A DNA stretch of 64,000 nucleotides from Lutraria lutraria (taxonomy: Eukaryota > Mollusca > Bivalvia > Venerida > Mactridae): NCBI GenBank assembly GCA_964023205.1, contig OZ026833.1, positions 6,598,138-6,662,137 of the forward strand, written 5' to 3'. This document shows, piece after piece, positions 60,001 through 62,925 of this stretch. The notes under the pieces were generated by a model. It was not told the origin of the DNA, did not search any database, and was given only the letters and a program-made list of their open reading frames with translations. The position numbers and the translations under genes were made by a program. The stretch's first letter is position 1; each line of letters starts with the position of its first letter.

Positions 60001-60901
60001 TTGACCTTTAAACAATGCTGACTTTTATACAGGGGTTTGTATAATTAAATCTATTCTTAGGAGTCGCCCCCTTTTCTCAGAAGGGGTTGATTACAAATTT
60101 GGGTCAGACTGTATCTGAATAACTTTGTCAGCAAAAAGCAGGTCTATAGCTAATATAAGATGTAAGGCCTACAAAAATTTATTTGTTTCTGTTAACAAGC
60201 TCATTAAAAAAGGTTAAGGTCGGGAATTTTTTTATTTGTTTTGGCTGTGAGAAAGTGGATGTACCATTCCTCTGCCTAAATAAAAGTCTAGGGTCCCCAT
60301 GGAAAAGAGTAGTTAGGTTAACCAGATACAAACATTTTTTTTACACCTAATCTTTATTATTATCGTACATATTTCATTGACTCACCTCAGTGGTTGAGTG
60401 GTTAAGGACGCTGACTTCAAATCACTTAAACCTCTCACTGATAGAGGGCCGTGGGTTCGAGCCCTGTTACCAACCATGTCTCTTTTATGTGAGAAAGTAG
60501 GCAGTTGCTTACGGAGGATGGGAATCTTAGTACTGGTTCTTCCCAGGAGCGATGCTTAGGTGAACAGTCCACCTCATATAACTCTGACTGTTGAAAAGGG
60601 GCATAAAATTTGATATTAATAATAATAACATATAAAAAAAAACAGTCATGATCCAATTACCTGGTCACAGATACATCATCTCCCAACATCATCTTATTCA
60701 GATCAAATCCTTCATCATTGCCATTATCTTCACCTTCTTCCTCTTCATCATCATCACCGTCATCATCGTCGTCATCATCACTCTCACTACTACTGCTACT
60801 ACTGGAAGGGTCTTTGTCAGCAATATCTTCTACTATTTTGACTGATGGTTCGGCTGGCAATGGAGCAATAACTGGAAGTGGTTCCAAGCCATCAAGCAGA
60901 T
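2989..60901 (-). CDS. AFF4-like: AF4/FMR2 (AFF/lilliputian) family gene, ten internal exons, incomplete at both ends
   Basis: AFF proteins are disordered nuclear scaffolds of the super elongation complex: they hold P-TEFb, ELL and ENL/AF9 so that paused RNA polymerase II is released. Ten exons here join in one frame (951 complete codons) and every junction has AG/GT borders and compatible phase. Residues below count from the first full codon at 60899. Seen in order: Ser/Asp/Glu block (31-64), Ser/Asp block (about 135-160), Trp motif KWGLREFL (193-200), AF9/ENL-binding-like motif VIVRLDLNLL (524-533), basic cluster KKKRKL (679-684), Ser/His/Gln repeats in exon 16814-17126, then the C-terminal homology domain from about 863. 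Vertebrate AFF proteins have the same order. Missing are the N-terminal P-TEFb/ELL-binding part (beyond 64000) and the end of the C-terminal domain (before position 1 or unrecognised). Vertebrates have four paralogues; I cannot say which is closest, but AFF1/AFF4 motifs fit best. Joined exons are inferred from sequence, without transcript data. Confidence 0.9.
3440..3590 (+). mobile_element. Possible degenerate tRNA-type SINE
   Basis: CCAAGAGGTTACAAACTAGA followed 25 bp on by GAGTTCAAATCT resembles A and B boxes, and a CCCCCACCCCC stretch precedes it. No second copy was recognised. Confidence 0.35.
4056..4262. repeat. 34-bp tandem repeat, about six units
   Basis: Unit begins ACAACACTATAAGGTCGAGA and continues ACCAGTCACATCAA. 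Six units in phase with point changes (ggtcg, ggccg, ggcag, gcccc). Confidence 0.9.
5119..5245. mobile_element. MITE-like element, ACAGTCAAACCTGTG family
   Basis: Inverted ends ACAGTCAAACCTGTG and CACAGGTTTGACT. Internally it has CCACCTCCGAATAAAGGCCA and GACCTCCAAACAAAGGTCAC, which are themselves partly complementary. Confidence 0.8.
5901..6072. mobile_element. MITE-like element, ACAGTCAAACCTGTG family
   Basis: Left end AAACCTGTGTTAGCAGCCAC, right end GGTTTGACTGTA. The middle keeps the TCATTGATTAATGAGAACAA block shared by the family. Confidence 0.75.
6230..6345. repeat. Inverted-repeat element AGACCAGTC...GACTGGTCT
   Basis: Opens AGACCAGTCCAAAACTCAAG and closes TCTAGACTGGTCTCATG. Between the ends are TCTGATTGGCTG and CTGACCAATGG. 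Related ends occur at 15445, 15555 and 54108. Confidence 0.6.
8454..8720. repeat. Purine-rich irregular repeat of GGAATCCT-like words
   Basis: About a dozen words such as GGGGAATCCT, GGAATCCTCT, GGAAATCCTC and GGAATTCTTT at irregular spacing, with an A run at 8669-8680. No fixed period. Confidence 0.5.
9184..9585. repeat. About 43-bp tandem repeat, roughly nine imperfect units
   Basis: Unit contains ATGATAACCAGTCTAAAATT then CCAAGTAGTTGATTCA and GAATACA. Two central neighbouring units are nearly identical; outer units have insertions and deletions. The array leads into the inverted-repeat piece at 9585. Confidence 0.85.
9585..9645. repeat. Fragment of ACCAGTCT/CCAAT inverted-repeat family
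   Basis: ATTGACCAATGGAGAGGCTG followed by GAGACTGGTGCCC, like the right half of the element at 6230. Confidence 0.45.
10400..10558 (-). mobile_element. tRNA-derived SINE, family C
   Basis: Minus-strand head GTGGTCTAGTTAGTGGTAAG (A-box-like), B box AGGTTCGAATCTCCG, then the shared TCCCCATCCCAACC block and TGAGTACTGTGTTTTAGA. Confidence 0.7.
11117..11210. repeat. Duplicated about 40-bp unit
   Basis: ATTAAATCAACAAATACTCA followed by GGATTGTTCC, then AAAAATACACTG and a second near-identical copy. Confidence 0.75.
11336..11480. mobile_element. Degenerate ACAGTCAAACCTGTG-family element
   Basis: Right end CACAGGTTTGATTGTAC is clear. Internal CATGGATTATTAAGAACATG and GAATAAAGGCCATCTGTCAA match other copies; the left end is diverged. 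A C run lies just before it (11313-11325). Confidence 0.65.
12226..12450 (+). mobile_element. tRNA-derived SINE, family B
   Basis: Head TGGCCGAATGGTTATAATCT (A-box-like), CTAGTAATCACTAGCC, degenerate B box CGAGTTCAACC, then AAGTGAGGAATCTGTCCAGC and GCCAAATAACCCTGGCGGTT. Shares all blocks with the copy at 53470. Confidence 0.75.
12890..13048. mobile_element. MITE-like element, GGGGTGTCAATA family
   Basis: Left end GGGGTGTCAATAGAGCC, right end ATATTGACACACC. Internal AACAAGAGGCCTTCAACCAC is shared with 24999 and 34887. This copy is shorter (about 160 bp), lacking the CCTTCAGAGCAGATTAAATT block of the others. Confidence 0.7.
13230..13363 (-). CDS. AFF4-like: AFF exon, core of the C-terminal homology domain
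   Basis: Acceptor TTTTGTCTTACAG, donor CATAGG|GTAAGA. It is phase 0 in and phase 2 out. The 44 codons begin KMGLTKFVFYWESSLCFILC and end with SSMYQDILKFI. Human AFF1 has [24 protein letters not shown] followed by MYSETVDLIKY. The shared residues (K, Y, F-I-x-C-G, A-L/F-E, M-Y, I-K/F) align without gaps for most of the length, with a typical helical hydrophobic pattern. The exon boundary falls after the MY...LI helix. Confidence 0.93.
13364..13872. other. AFF intron, about 0.5 kb
   Basis: Apart from the hairpin at 13761-13844, I see only unique AT-rich sequence. Confidence 0.6.
13761..13844. mobile_element. 84-bp hairpin element, copy 1
   Basis: Arms of 33 bp (left starts ATTCGAGGGCTCAGCGCAAC, right ends GCGTTGAACCCTTGATAT) around an 18-bp centre TGTTCTTATTTCAATATG. 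Same length as the copies at 23478, 30710 and 35242. It begins 28 bp past the donor of exon 13873-13936. Confidence 0.85.
13873..13936 (-). CDS. AFF4-like: AFF exon, 64 bp, first helix of the C-terminal homology domain
   Basis: Acceptor CTGTTCCTTTCAG, donor GAAATG|GTACGG, which is weaker than the others. The first base completes Arg, then 21 codons read LSSAESYSKQAKRYKHQADE plus M. Compare [21 protein letters not shown] of human AFF1: S-A-x-x-Y/H at the start and K-x-x-KH-x-AD are kept. This is the most diagnostic match for the C-terminal homology domain, through which AFF proteins form dimers. An 84-bp hairpin element begins 28 bp downstream of this donor, at 13844. Confidence 0.92.
13937..15658. 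other. AFF intron, 1.7 kb
   Basis: Holds two inverted-repeat pieces near its upstream end (15445-15525 and 15555-15650). The rest is AT-rich with no other recognisable feature. Open frames at 14956-15225 and 15240-15431 lack codon bias and overlap simple AT-rich sequence. Confidence 0.55.
15445..15650. repeat. Two adjacent inverted-repeat elements with ACCAGTC/CCAATCAGA
   Basis: First unit: GGAACCAGTCATAG at left, AGCCAATCAGATGCC inside, AAGACTGGTTCCCTG at right (15445-15525). Second: CGGAAACCAGTCTGGG, TCATTGGTC and CAACCAATCAGACGG (15555-15650). The second abuts the donor of exon 15659-15783. Confidence 0.6.
15659..15783 (-). CDS. AFF4-like: AFF exon leading into the C-terminal homology domain
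   Basis: Acceptor CTTTTTATTACAG, donor AAGAAAG|GTAAGC. It is phase 0 in and phase 2 out, with 41 codons reading VVKSEPLDTSKQNGFTPDTI and on to HHCYLADKEDQE. VKSEPLD looks like a SUMO consensus site (hydrophobic-Lys-x-Glu). The downstream exon continues straight into the family's [14 protein letters not shown] segment, so this exon is the variable lead-in to the C-terminal domain. The donor lies within a stretch that is also the edge of an inverted-repeat element (15555-15650). Confidence 0.87.
15784..16813. other. AFF intron, 1.0 kb
   Basis: Contains a half copy of the ACAGTCAAAC element (15965-16034). A 100-codon open frame at 16185-16487 shows no domain and no splice support. The rest is unremarkable. 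Confidence 0.55.
15965..16034. mobile_element. Right half of an ACAGTCAAACCTGTG-family element
   Basis: GACCTTTATTCACAGGGTGA, GGAGGTGGCTGTTAACACAG and GTTTTACTGCAC match the right end of full copies. The left end is lost. Confidence 0.65.
16814..17126 (-). CDS. AFF4-like: AFF exon: Ser/His/Gln/Arg-rich repeats
   Basis: Acceptor ATTTCTTTCAG, donor ACTTCG|GTAATA. The first base completes Glu, followed by 104 codons in phase. After RSHGDTEDGSYSNKVHKEP come short imperfect repeats of (H)SQRS(T/S), then GHKHKRARTQ and a serine-rich end (LKPSSNSSTQSLDRSKSTSL). The repeats arise from tandem duplication of about 15 bp. Vertebrate AFF proteins have an equally Ser/Lys-rich stretch here, between the AF9/ENL-binding motif and the C-terminal domain, but without this histidine/glutamine pattern, so the motif is lineage-specific as far as I can tell. 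Confidence 0.88.
17560..17820. repeat. Dispersed bivalve-type repeat ending in GTGGACGCCGCC
   Basis: Blocks AAGGGGCGTAACTCAGAAGT, CGAACTTGACCGAGATCTCA, AAGTTTGGTGAGAATCTAAA and TTGTGGACGCCGCCCGCC. From general knowledge, blocks like these occur at very high copy number in clam genomes. No coding capacity. Confidence 0.6.
18347..18412. repeat. Degenerate ACCAGTCT-family inverted-repeat element
   Basis: ACTAGTTTCTAGGTGC at left and GCAAACCAGTCTAGAATTC at right. Confidence 0.35.
19645..19700. repeat. TTCATGAACTATTCATGAA-type repeat
   Basis: CTTCATGAACTATTCATAAA and AAAAGTTCAAGAACAATTC. Similar blocks at 37890, 44940 and 45780, each near CAAAGGG. Confidence 0.5.
20105..20212 (-). mobile_element. 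tRNA-derived SINE head
   Basis: Minus strand: AATTCCAGTGGTTAGGGCAT (A-box-like), then CCAGGTTTGAATCTCAGTGG (B-box-like). The body further left is diverged. Confidence 0.6.
20986..21330. mobile_element. 345-bp element bounded by a 10-bp direct repeat, GGGCTAGT inverted ends, hammerhead-like core
   Basis: A perfect CTCAGGTCAG flanks it at 20976-20985 and 21331-21340. Inside, ACTAGCCC and GGGCTAGT words face each other near the two ends and recur in the middle. The centre carries CTGAAGA..GCC..GGC..GAAAC (21137-21160) and an unusual CpG-rich patch (CGATGTCGCGCC, GACGCGACGTC). No open frame. Confidence 0.6.
21137..21160 (+). ncRNA. Hammerhead-ribozyme-like core, probably inactive
   Basis: CTGAAGA fits the CUGANGA box, GCC/GGC can form a short stem II, and GAAAC follows. 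I cannot pair a proper stem I (flanks TTATC and TTTTCATG do not match), and stem III would be only ACG/CGT. Such cores are known from Penelope-like retroelements; this looks like a relic. Confidence 0.3.
22368..22388. repeat. Poly-G run of 21
   Basis: Uninterrupted G run. Similar runs at 36208-36226 (19) and 61511-61523 (13), with a C run at 11313-11325. Confidence 0.95.
23478..23561. mobile_element. 84-bp hairpin element, copy 2
   Basis: Left arm ATATTGAGGTCTCAGCGCAA, centre TGTTCTTATTTCAATATG, right arm ending GCGCTGAGCCCTCGATAT. The right arm is the consensus; the left has a few changes. It directly abuts the element at 23562. Confidence 0.88.
23562..23733. mobile_element. MITE-like element, CAGGGGTGTGA ends
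   Basis: Left end CAGGGGTGTGACTGC, right end GAATCACACCCCTG. 172 bp, non-coding. A related element lies at 52432. Confidence 0.7.
24999..25230. mobile_element. MITE-like element, GGGGTGTCAATA family
   Basis: Left end GGGGTGTCTAAAGAGCC, AACAAGAGGCCTTCAACCAC, CCTTCAGAGCAGATTAAATT and TCAGGACAGATAAATC. Follows the long copy at 34887 block by block; the right terminal repeat is missing. Confidence 0.7.
25413..26986 (-). CDS. AFF4-like: AFF largest exon: Trp motif, AF9/ENL-binding motif, nuclear-localisation-like cluster
   Basis: This 1574-bp exon (524 full codons, phase 0 in, phase 2 out) is by far the longest. Acceptor CTTTTTTCAG, donor AAAGA|GTAAGT. It opens with SRKWGLREFLPKTP, matching the family motif KWQLDNWLNKV. 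It continues with Ser-Pro repeats (SPVKSLPPSTIKSPIPAVKS), basic patches (ARRSRKKSKNSK), and an acidic DSDSESES stretch. Exon residues 333-343 read PVIVRLDLNLL, equivalent to LIVKIDLNLL of AFF1, the hydrophobic strand that AF9/ENL bind. The rest is Lys/Ser-rich, with DNSSSSSSDSDSEMED, then KKKRKLDKPRDDDSKRRKTL as a probable nuclear localisation signal. A large central exon is also typical of vertebrate AFF genes. Beyond these motifs the chain is low-complexity and predicted disordered. Confidence 0.93.
26987..27305. other. AFF intron, 319 bp
   Basis: A short intron with AT-rich unique sequence and a pyrimidine tract at the acceptor. Nothing else seen. Confidence 0.8.
27306..27489 (-). CDS. AFF4-like: AFF exon: Ser/Asp-rich transactivation stretch
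   Basis: Acceptor CTATTTCTAG, donor CCTGCG|GTAAGA. The first base completes Arg, followed by 61 codons starting TKSMCSGSESSSSSSESGSD, then alternating Ser/Asp/Glu and a proline/threonine-rich end (QSPPQTTPEKLKTASPSYME). Vertebrate AFF1/AFF4 carry the same kind of Ser/Asp/Glu tract and Pro/Glu spacer directly before their KWQLDNWL motif. Here the matching motif opens the next exon, which supports the order. The exon ends in phase 0. The stretch is a likely casein kinase 2 target by composition (inference). Confidence 0.9.
29680..29758 (-). mobile_element. tRNA-derived SINE head
   Basis: Minus strand: CATGGTCCAGTGGGTAAGAC then TCTAGGTTCGAATCTGGG, well-formed A and B boxes. The cloverleaf is not complete, so this is a SINE head rather than a tRNA gene. 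Confidence 0.65.
29878..30112 (-). mobile_element. tRNA-derived SINE, family C
   Basis: Minus strand: TGTCTAGTGGTACCGTGTTT, the TCCCCATCCCAACGGC block, AGTACTGTGTTTAGAAAATC, and at the 3' end TCTCCTGTATCTTCTATCCT. Same blocks as 40818 and 51998. Confidence 0.75.
30710..30793. mobile_element. 84-bp hairpin element, copy 3
   Basis: Left arm ATATCGAGGGCTCAGCGCAA, centre TGTTCTTATTTCAATATG, right arm ending GCGTTGAACCCTCGATAT. Arms pair over 33 bp with three mismatches, one a G-U wobble in RNA. TA flanks both TCGAGGG ends. Confidence 0.9.
34685..34855. mobile_element. MITE-like element, ACAGTCAAACCTGTG family
   Basis: CAGTCAAACCTGTGAACTAA at left, CACAAGTTTGACTGTA at right, and internal CTCTAAATAATCAATGACCA. 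It is followed 32 bp later by another element (34887). Confidence 0.8.
34887..35155. mobile_element. MITE-like element, GGGGTGTCAATA family, full length
   Basis: Left GGGCTATCAATAGAGCC, right GGAATATTGTCACCCCTG. About 269 bp. All family blocks are present, including AACAAGAGGCCTTCAATCAC and CCTTCAGAGCAGATTAAATT. Confidence 0.75.
35242..35325. mobile_element. 84-bp hairpin element, copy 4
   Basis: Left arm AAATCGGGGGCTCAGCGCAA, centre starting TGTTCTTATTTCAATATG, right arm ending GCGTTGAACCCTCGAAAT. Both terminal bases before the TCG differ from copy 3 in the same way (AA instead of TA), as if they are target-site bases. Confidence 0.88.
35862..36050. mobile_element. MITE-like element, ACAGTCAAACCTGTG family
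   Basis: ACAGTCAAACCTGTGTTTTA at left, AACAGGTTTGATAGT at right, and internal CATCATTGATTATTTTAGAA. Confidence 0.8.
36361..36539. mobile_element. MITE-like element, ACAGTACAACCTCT family, diverged
   Basis: Left end ACAGTGCAATCTCTTGGGAG, right end TTGGAGAGGTTTCATTGT. Internal CTCTTGACCAACAACG resembles the unit of the 50-bp tandem array at 47536. Confidence 0.65.
36727..36846. repeat. Three tandem copies of a 40-bp unit
   Basis: Unit begins GCTCCGGAGAACATTCAAAG and ends ACTAAATGAA. Units two and three are identical and the first differs by one base (CCCG for CCGG), so the duplication is very recent. Confidence 0.95.
37890..37985. repeat. TTCATGAA-type repeat
   Basis: GTCAAATAGTTATGCATACT, TTTATGAACTAATCATGAAT and TGAATTCCAATCAAAGGGGG. 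Same order as at 45780. Confidence 0.6.
40818..41118 (-). mobile_element. tRNA-derived SINE, family C, longest copy
   Basis: Minus strand: GATAGGTGGTCTAGTTGTAA, B box GGGTTCGATTCTCAGC, TCCCCATTCC block, AGTACTGTGTTTAAAAAATC, then TCTTTCCTTCCCTCTCTCTG and GGTGGCCTTGAAATGACCAC. About 300 bp; the reference copy for the family. Confidence 0.8.
41570..42085. repeat. Bivalve-type dispersed repeat, internally duplicated
   Basis: Two similar halves (about 41700-41885 and 41885-42010), each with GGTCATTGCAAGAAACATG, CCAAGTT and GGTGACAAAGT, then TTCCGGACAA, followed by GTGGACGCCGCCACGCCGAC and CCCTATATGTCGCGACA. Such blocks recur widely in clam genomes (general knowledge). No coding frame. Confidence 0.65.
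42115..42299. mobile_element. MITE-like element, ACAGTCAAACCTGTG family
   Basis: ACAGCCAAACCTGTACACAA at left, AGCACAGGTTTGCCTGT at right, and internal TCTAAATAATCAATAACGGC. Confidence 0.75.
44596..44852. repeat. 24-bp tandem repeat, about ten units
   Basis: Unit CACTAATACTGGACCCAGAT plus GATA. Because 24 is a multiple of three, two minus-strand frames stay open and read repeats of LGPVLVYH/L and SISVSSGS. This is a minisatellite in an intron; there is no sign that it is translated. Confidence 0.92.
44940..45060. repeat. TTCATGAA-type repeat
   Basis: CCCCTTTGAATGGAATTCAA, ACTTTTCTTG twice, and CTTCATGAATAGTTCATGAA. Confidence 0.55.
45780..45870. repeat. TTCATGAA-type repeat
   Basis: AGTCAAACAGTTATGCATAT, TTCATGAACTATTCACGAAC, TATTCATGAG and ATTTCATTCAAAGGGAG. 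Confidence 0.6.
46735..47040. repeat. Imperfect tandem repeat, 63-75 bp, four units
   Basis: Each unit has ATAAAATCAGTGAACAT, TATAGAGAATCAGTGAAC and GATTGACAATCTGTTCACC. The last word recurs near 46807, 46870, 46944 and 47019. Confidence 0.85.
47536..48042. repeat. 50-bp tandem repeat, about ten units in two sub-types
   Basis: Unit begins GTTCAATACAGTGAAATCTG and continues TATGACCAACAATGG. Early units end CAACTTAATGAGACT; the last three end TTCCTGAGGAGACT and are shorter. One unit near 47840 lacks the GTTCAATA start. Confidence 0.93.
49739..49797 (-). CDS. AFF4-like: AFF exon, 59 bp
   Basis: A small exon 9.9 kb downstream of the previous one. Acceptor ATTATTTCAG, donor GGAAAG|GTAAGT. It starts in phase 0 and reads VPPMGMDTSSTRPSHGASE, then AG, which the next exon completes to Arg. 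It is short and low in complexity, so by itself it proves nothing. Strong splice sites, correct phase at both ends and the Ser/Pro-rich composition support it. The next exon is 22 kb away, the longest intron here. Confidence 0.8.
51998..52250 (-). mobile_element. tRNA-derived SINE, family C
   Basis: Minus strand: GAGCGGTGGTCTAGTGATAA (A-box-like), GTGGGTTTGATTCTTGGC (B-box-like), AGTACTGTCTCTAGACACTC, and TTCACCTGTATCTTTTCTCG at the 3' part. Small open frames here are within the SINE. Confidence 0.78.
52432..52564. mobile_element. MITE-like element, CAGGGGTGTGA ends, diverged
   Basis: Left CAGGGTCGTGATTCAAG, right AATTTCACACCCCTG. Shares AAAAAGAGGAAATCA with the element at 23562 but in a different relative position. 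Confidence 0.5.
52651..52824. mobile_element. MITE-like element, ACAGTACAACCTCT family
   Basis: Left ACAGTATAACCTCTATAGAG, then CAACACCCTGTGGGAG and internal AGAGGTTGTAGCTCTACAGA. Internal and right parts follow the copy at 58804. Confidence 0.7.
53470..53695 (+). mobile_element. tRNA-derived SINE, family B
   Basis: Head CAATGGTCAAGAGATTATAG, AGTAATCACTAGCCTC, B box GGATTCGAATCC, AAGTGAGAAAGCTGTGTGGC and GTCGCCAAATGGCCCGTGCT. Better preserved B box than the 12226 copy. Confidence 0.8.
54108..54250. repeat. Degenerate ACCAGTCT-family inverted repeats
   Basis: GGGAACCAGACTAGCTG, GGACCAGTCTTCAAACTG, AATCTGATAGGTTG and AACTGACCAACGAAAG. Same word order as at 6230 and 15445. Confidence 0.45.
54670..54850. 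mobile_element. MITE-like element, ACAGTCAAACCTGTG family
   Basis: ACAGTCAACACTGTGATCAT at left, ATCACAGGTTGAACTGT at right, and internal TTGCCTTTATTCAGAAGTGG. Confidence 0.72.
55028..55145 (+). mobile_element. tRNA-type SINE head
   Basis: TCAGCTAAGTTGGTTGAGAG (A-box-like), GTCAGGTTCAAGACCCGGGT (B-box-like), then GGGTGGAGTCAGCTGGACAA. No second copy was seen here. Confidence 0.55.
55405..57307. repeat. 22-bp minisatellite, about 86 units
   Basis: Unit CAAGCWACCTAYYAGCACTC plus AA. The first dozen units and the last two are diverged (GGCCACC, GGCTACC in place of AGCAACC); the middle 1.5 kb is nearly uniform, varying mainly at W (A/T) and at the first Y (C/T). The unit is not a multiple of three, so no long frame persists. 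Confidence 0.97.
58804..58970. mobile_element. MITE-like element, ACAGTACAACCTCT family, full length
   Basis: ACAGTACAACCTCTGAAGAG at left, TGGAGAGGTTGTACTG at right. 167 bp. Internal CAGAGGTTGTTGCTCTACAG repeats the terminal sequence. Confidence 0.8.
59703..59790 (-). CDS. AFF4-like: AFF exon, 88 bp
   Basis: The acceptor is a long T/G-rich tract ending TTTCAAG and the donor is GAGAAG|GTAAGT, a strong consensus. The first base completes a Ser codon and the exon then reads TVDRPVKSDVCKPSLETKER and on to MTRSLVAEK, ending in phase 0. No domain is recognisable; it is a charged linker between the acidic exon and the next short exon. It is assigned to the gene from phase compatibility on both sides and good splice sites. 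Confidence 0.83.
59791..60660. other. AFF intron, 0.87 kb
   Basis: Holds one SINE (60383-60635) close to the upstream exon's donor. The rest is unique AT-rich sequence. Confidence 0.65.
60383..60635 (+). mobile_element. tRNA-derived SINE, family A, complete
   Basis: A box TGGTTGAGTGGTTAAGGACG, B box GGGTTCGAGCCC, CCATGTCTCTTTTATGTGAG, core TTAGTACTGGTT, CTGTTGAAAAGGGGCATAAA and an AAT-repeat tail. It lies antisense to the gene, with its tail ending 25 bp from the donor of exon 60661-60901. Confidence 0.87.
60661..60901 (-). CDS. AFF4-like: AFF exon: Ser/Asp/Glu-rich acidic region
   Basis: The acceptor follows a T-rich tract ending TTGTAG and the donor is CCAG|GTAATT. The exon enters with two bases of a split codon (xAT) and leaves with AG, completed to AGT (Ser) by the next exon. 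The 79 full codons hold a proline/leucine-rich start (LLDGLEPLPVIAPLP), seven serines, a run of seven aspartates, more acidic residues, and LNKMMLGDD at the end, which resembles the LEDDL motif just before the Ser-rich activation region of vertebrate AFF proteins. The acidic run is coded by a CAT/CTT-like repeat, so its length may vary between individuals. A phase-1 upstream exon is required but I could not find one before 64000. This is probably part of the transactivation region. Confidence 0.85.
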
Positions 60902-60994
60902 CTACAATTAAATAAATAAGAAAATAAGGATGACAATTACTATAGTGACAAAATGTTTATCTCTTTTTCAGTAAGTTCAACGATATGTCAATCA

Positions 60995-61199
60995 TGTATC
61001 ACGGCCACTTCACCTGACCACTTTTCCTAAACTCTATTCTAACCATTACTAACTTACTCTTCCACAAAGAGTCAGCAACTTCACCAAATATGGAGGAAAA
61101 TCGACATTTTTGTCAAAGGAGTGACCTGCTGGTGATAGAGATTACAACCAGAATTGACCCGTTACAACAATAACCACAGGACCACAACTGCCATCTTGG
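60995..61199 (-). mobile_element. Probable degenerate tRNA-type SINE
   Basis: Minus strand: AGATGGCAGTTGTGGTCCTG and GTGGTTATTGTTGTAACGGG, then TCAATTCTGGTTGTAATCTC, and GACTCTTTGTGGAAGAGTAA further on. Box spacing fits a tRNA head but the B box is degenerate. Confidence 0.4.
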
Positions 61200-62636
61200 G
61201 ACAAATGTAAACAATTAAAAGAATTCAAATACACATCCAATAAACAACAATAAATATTAAAACACACAAGCAATCCAACCTATCAATATAAAGAAAACTT
61301 TTCTACCAGTAATTAAAAGAGTTCAAGATGTCATTACAAGATAAACAATATCCAGGGGTAACATCATTATATAAGATGCTTATTATCCAAATCTTAAGTA
61401 AATATAAAGTGCTCAAAAGCCAGGTGGTTTCCATTTCAATGTAATCTTTTATAACAAGCTTGACTGTAAACTTTCTATATGTTATAATCAAACCAAATTA
61501 TTTTTTTGGAGGGGGGGGGGGGGCACAATTAGCAATTTGGATCATTGGAACTCCAAGACTGCACTCATGTGGCACTATTAATCTTAGATAGAAACTCTTA
61601 CATCATTTCCCATGATTCCATAACAAACGCATAATGTTCCTTTAATATGGTAGACATCAAAATGTTTATATTATCAAACAACAGTAATTTTCTTCCTAAT
61701 TAAATGCAATCTGCAAGCAGCCATTGTGTGTTATTTGCTTGCACTAATGGTATACATGGGTTAGTATGCTTTGAGAGGACCTACAAACGAGTAACACACA
61801 ATTTTCATTTTAGAGGTCACTCACTCGGGTGCATGAATGCCGACCAAAGAACCAGTCTGCGAAATTAGCACTTGTCCGGTTGTCCGGGACTAGTAATTGT
61901 TGATTCGGACAAGTAGCTTTTGCGGTAATTATGTATGGAGTATAAAGGAAAACTATTCACTTTTGGTAATTCGGACAAGTAATTCAAAATCCTAAATTCA
62001 CAGACTGAAGAACTGTGTTTTTCTACATCCACCATGCAGTTCATTAAACTAGTTCATGTTCTATATTGCAGTGCAAGTCTATATAAGTTCAGTTTCCATG
62101 AGTAATTTCAGTACTTTGATTATTATCAGGACCAATCATCCAGAAATAAATTTATCGTCCATAAACCTTGTCATATAACATTAAATAAAATGACCCTGAT
62201 CCCTTTTTGCTGTAATCAAAACCATATTTACAGCACTCAGCCAACATGATATGAAATGCTAACATGTTCTGTTCCCCTAACCTTTTCATTAAAACCAAAG
62301 TCAGCACTTTGTTCAAACTCCATTAATATACCAAGCATTCCCTAATTAATGCCTTCAGGGGAATTGTATTTCACAGATTTTTACAGTTTGTCAAATTACT
62401 ACATGAACAATTCTTGGAAGCTTTGTGGTTAATACTAGCAGGATCAATAAACCATTTACTCCAAAAAGGGCCGGGGTCATAACAAGAAGGGAGCATTTTT
62501 AGATATTCCATGGAGACAGAACGCTAAATCATACTAAGGGCTCAACAAGTTTTCCAGGCAATTCATCCTTCTGGACTTCAATCCAGATCTACATCAATTT
62601 GAAACCTGGTGCTGAGTGGATTTCTAATCATAATAT

Positions 62637-62925
62637 TGTTTGTTTGTTTGTTTCGTCGGGATTTACGCCATTTTCAACATTATTTCAGTCATATCGTGGC
62701 GGGCAGTTATCCTAACCAGCTTTCATGGACTTCATTTAGGCATTAACCAGTACTAACCACATTCTATCCATAAGCTTCTACCAAGCTACCTCACATAATT
62801 TGGAGGTGGTGGACAATTTAACACATGTAATATACTCAGTCAAATTTGTCACGGACAGTGTGAGATTCGCCCGGGGTTCTAACTCACAGCCTCTCGATCA
62901 TTAGACAATTCATAATATTACGAGC
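62637..62925 (-). mobile_element. tRNA-derived SINE with CAAA tail
   Basis: Minus strand: GATCGAGAGGCTGTGAGTTA, degenerate B box TAGAACCCCGGGC, core TTAGTACTGGTT shared with family A, ATATGACTGAAATAATGTTG, AAAATGGCGTAAATCCC, and a tail of four CAAA units. Tails of this form are common in mollusc SINEs (general knowledge). Confidence 0.7.

Noticed and set aside
61058..61128. Possible 71-bp exon on the minus strand reading GHSFDKNVDFPPYLVKLLTL with AG/GT borders
   Set aside because: It would end in phase 0, but the next exon (starting 60901) needs phase 1, and the interval lies in a probable tRNA-type SINE.
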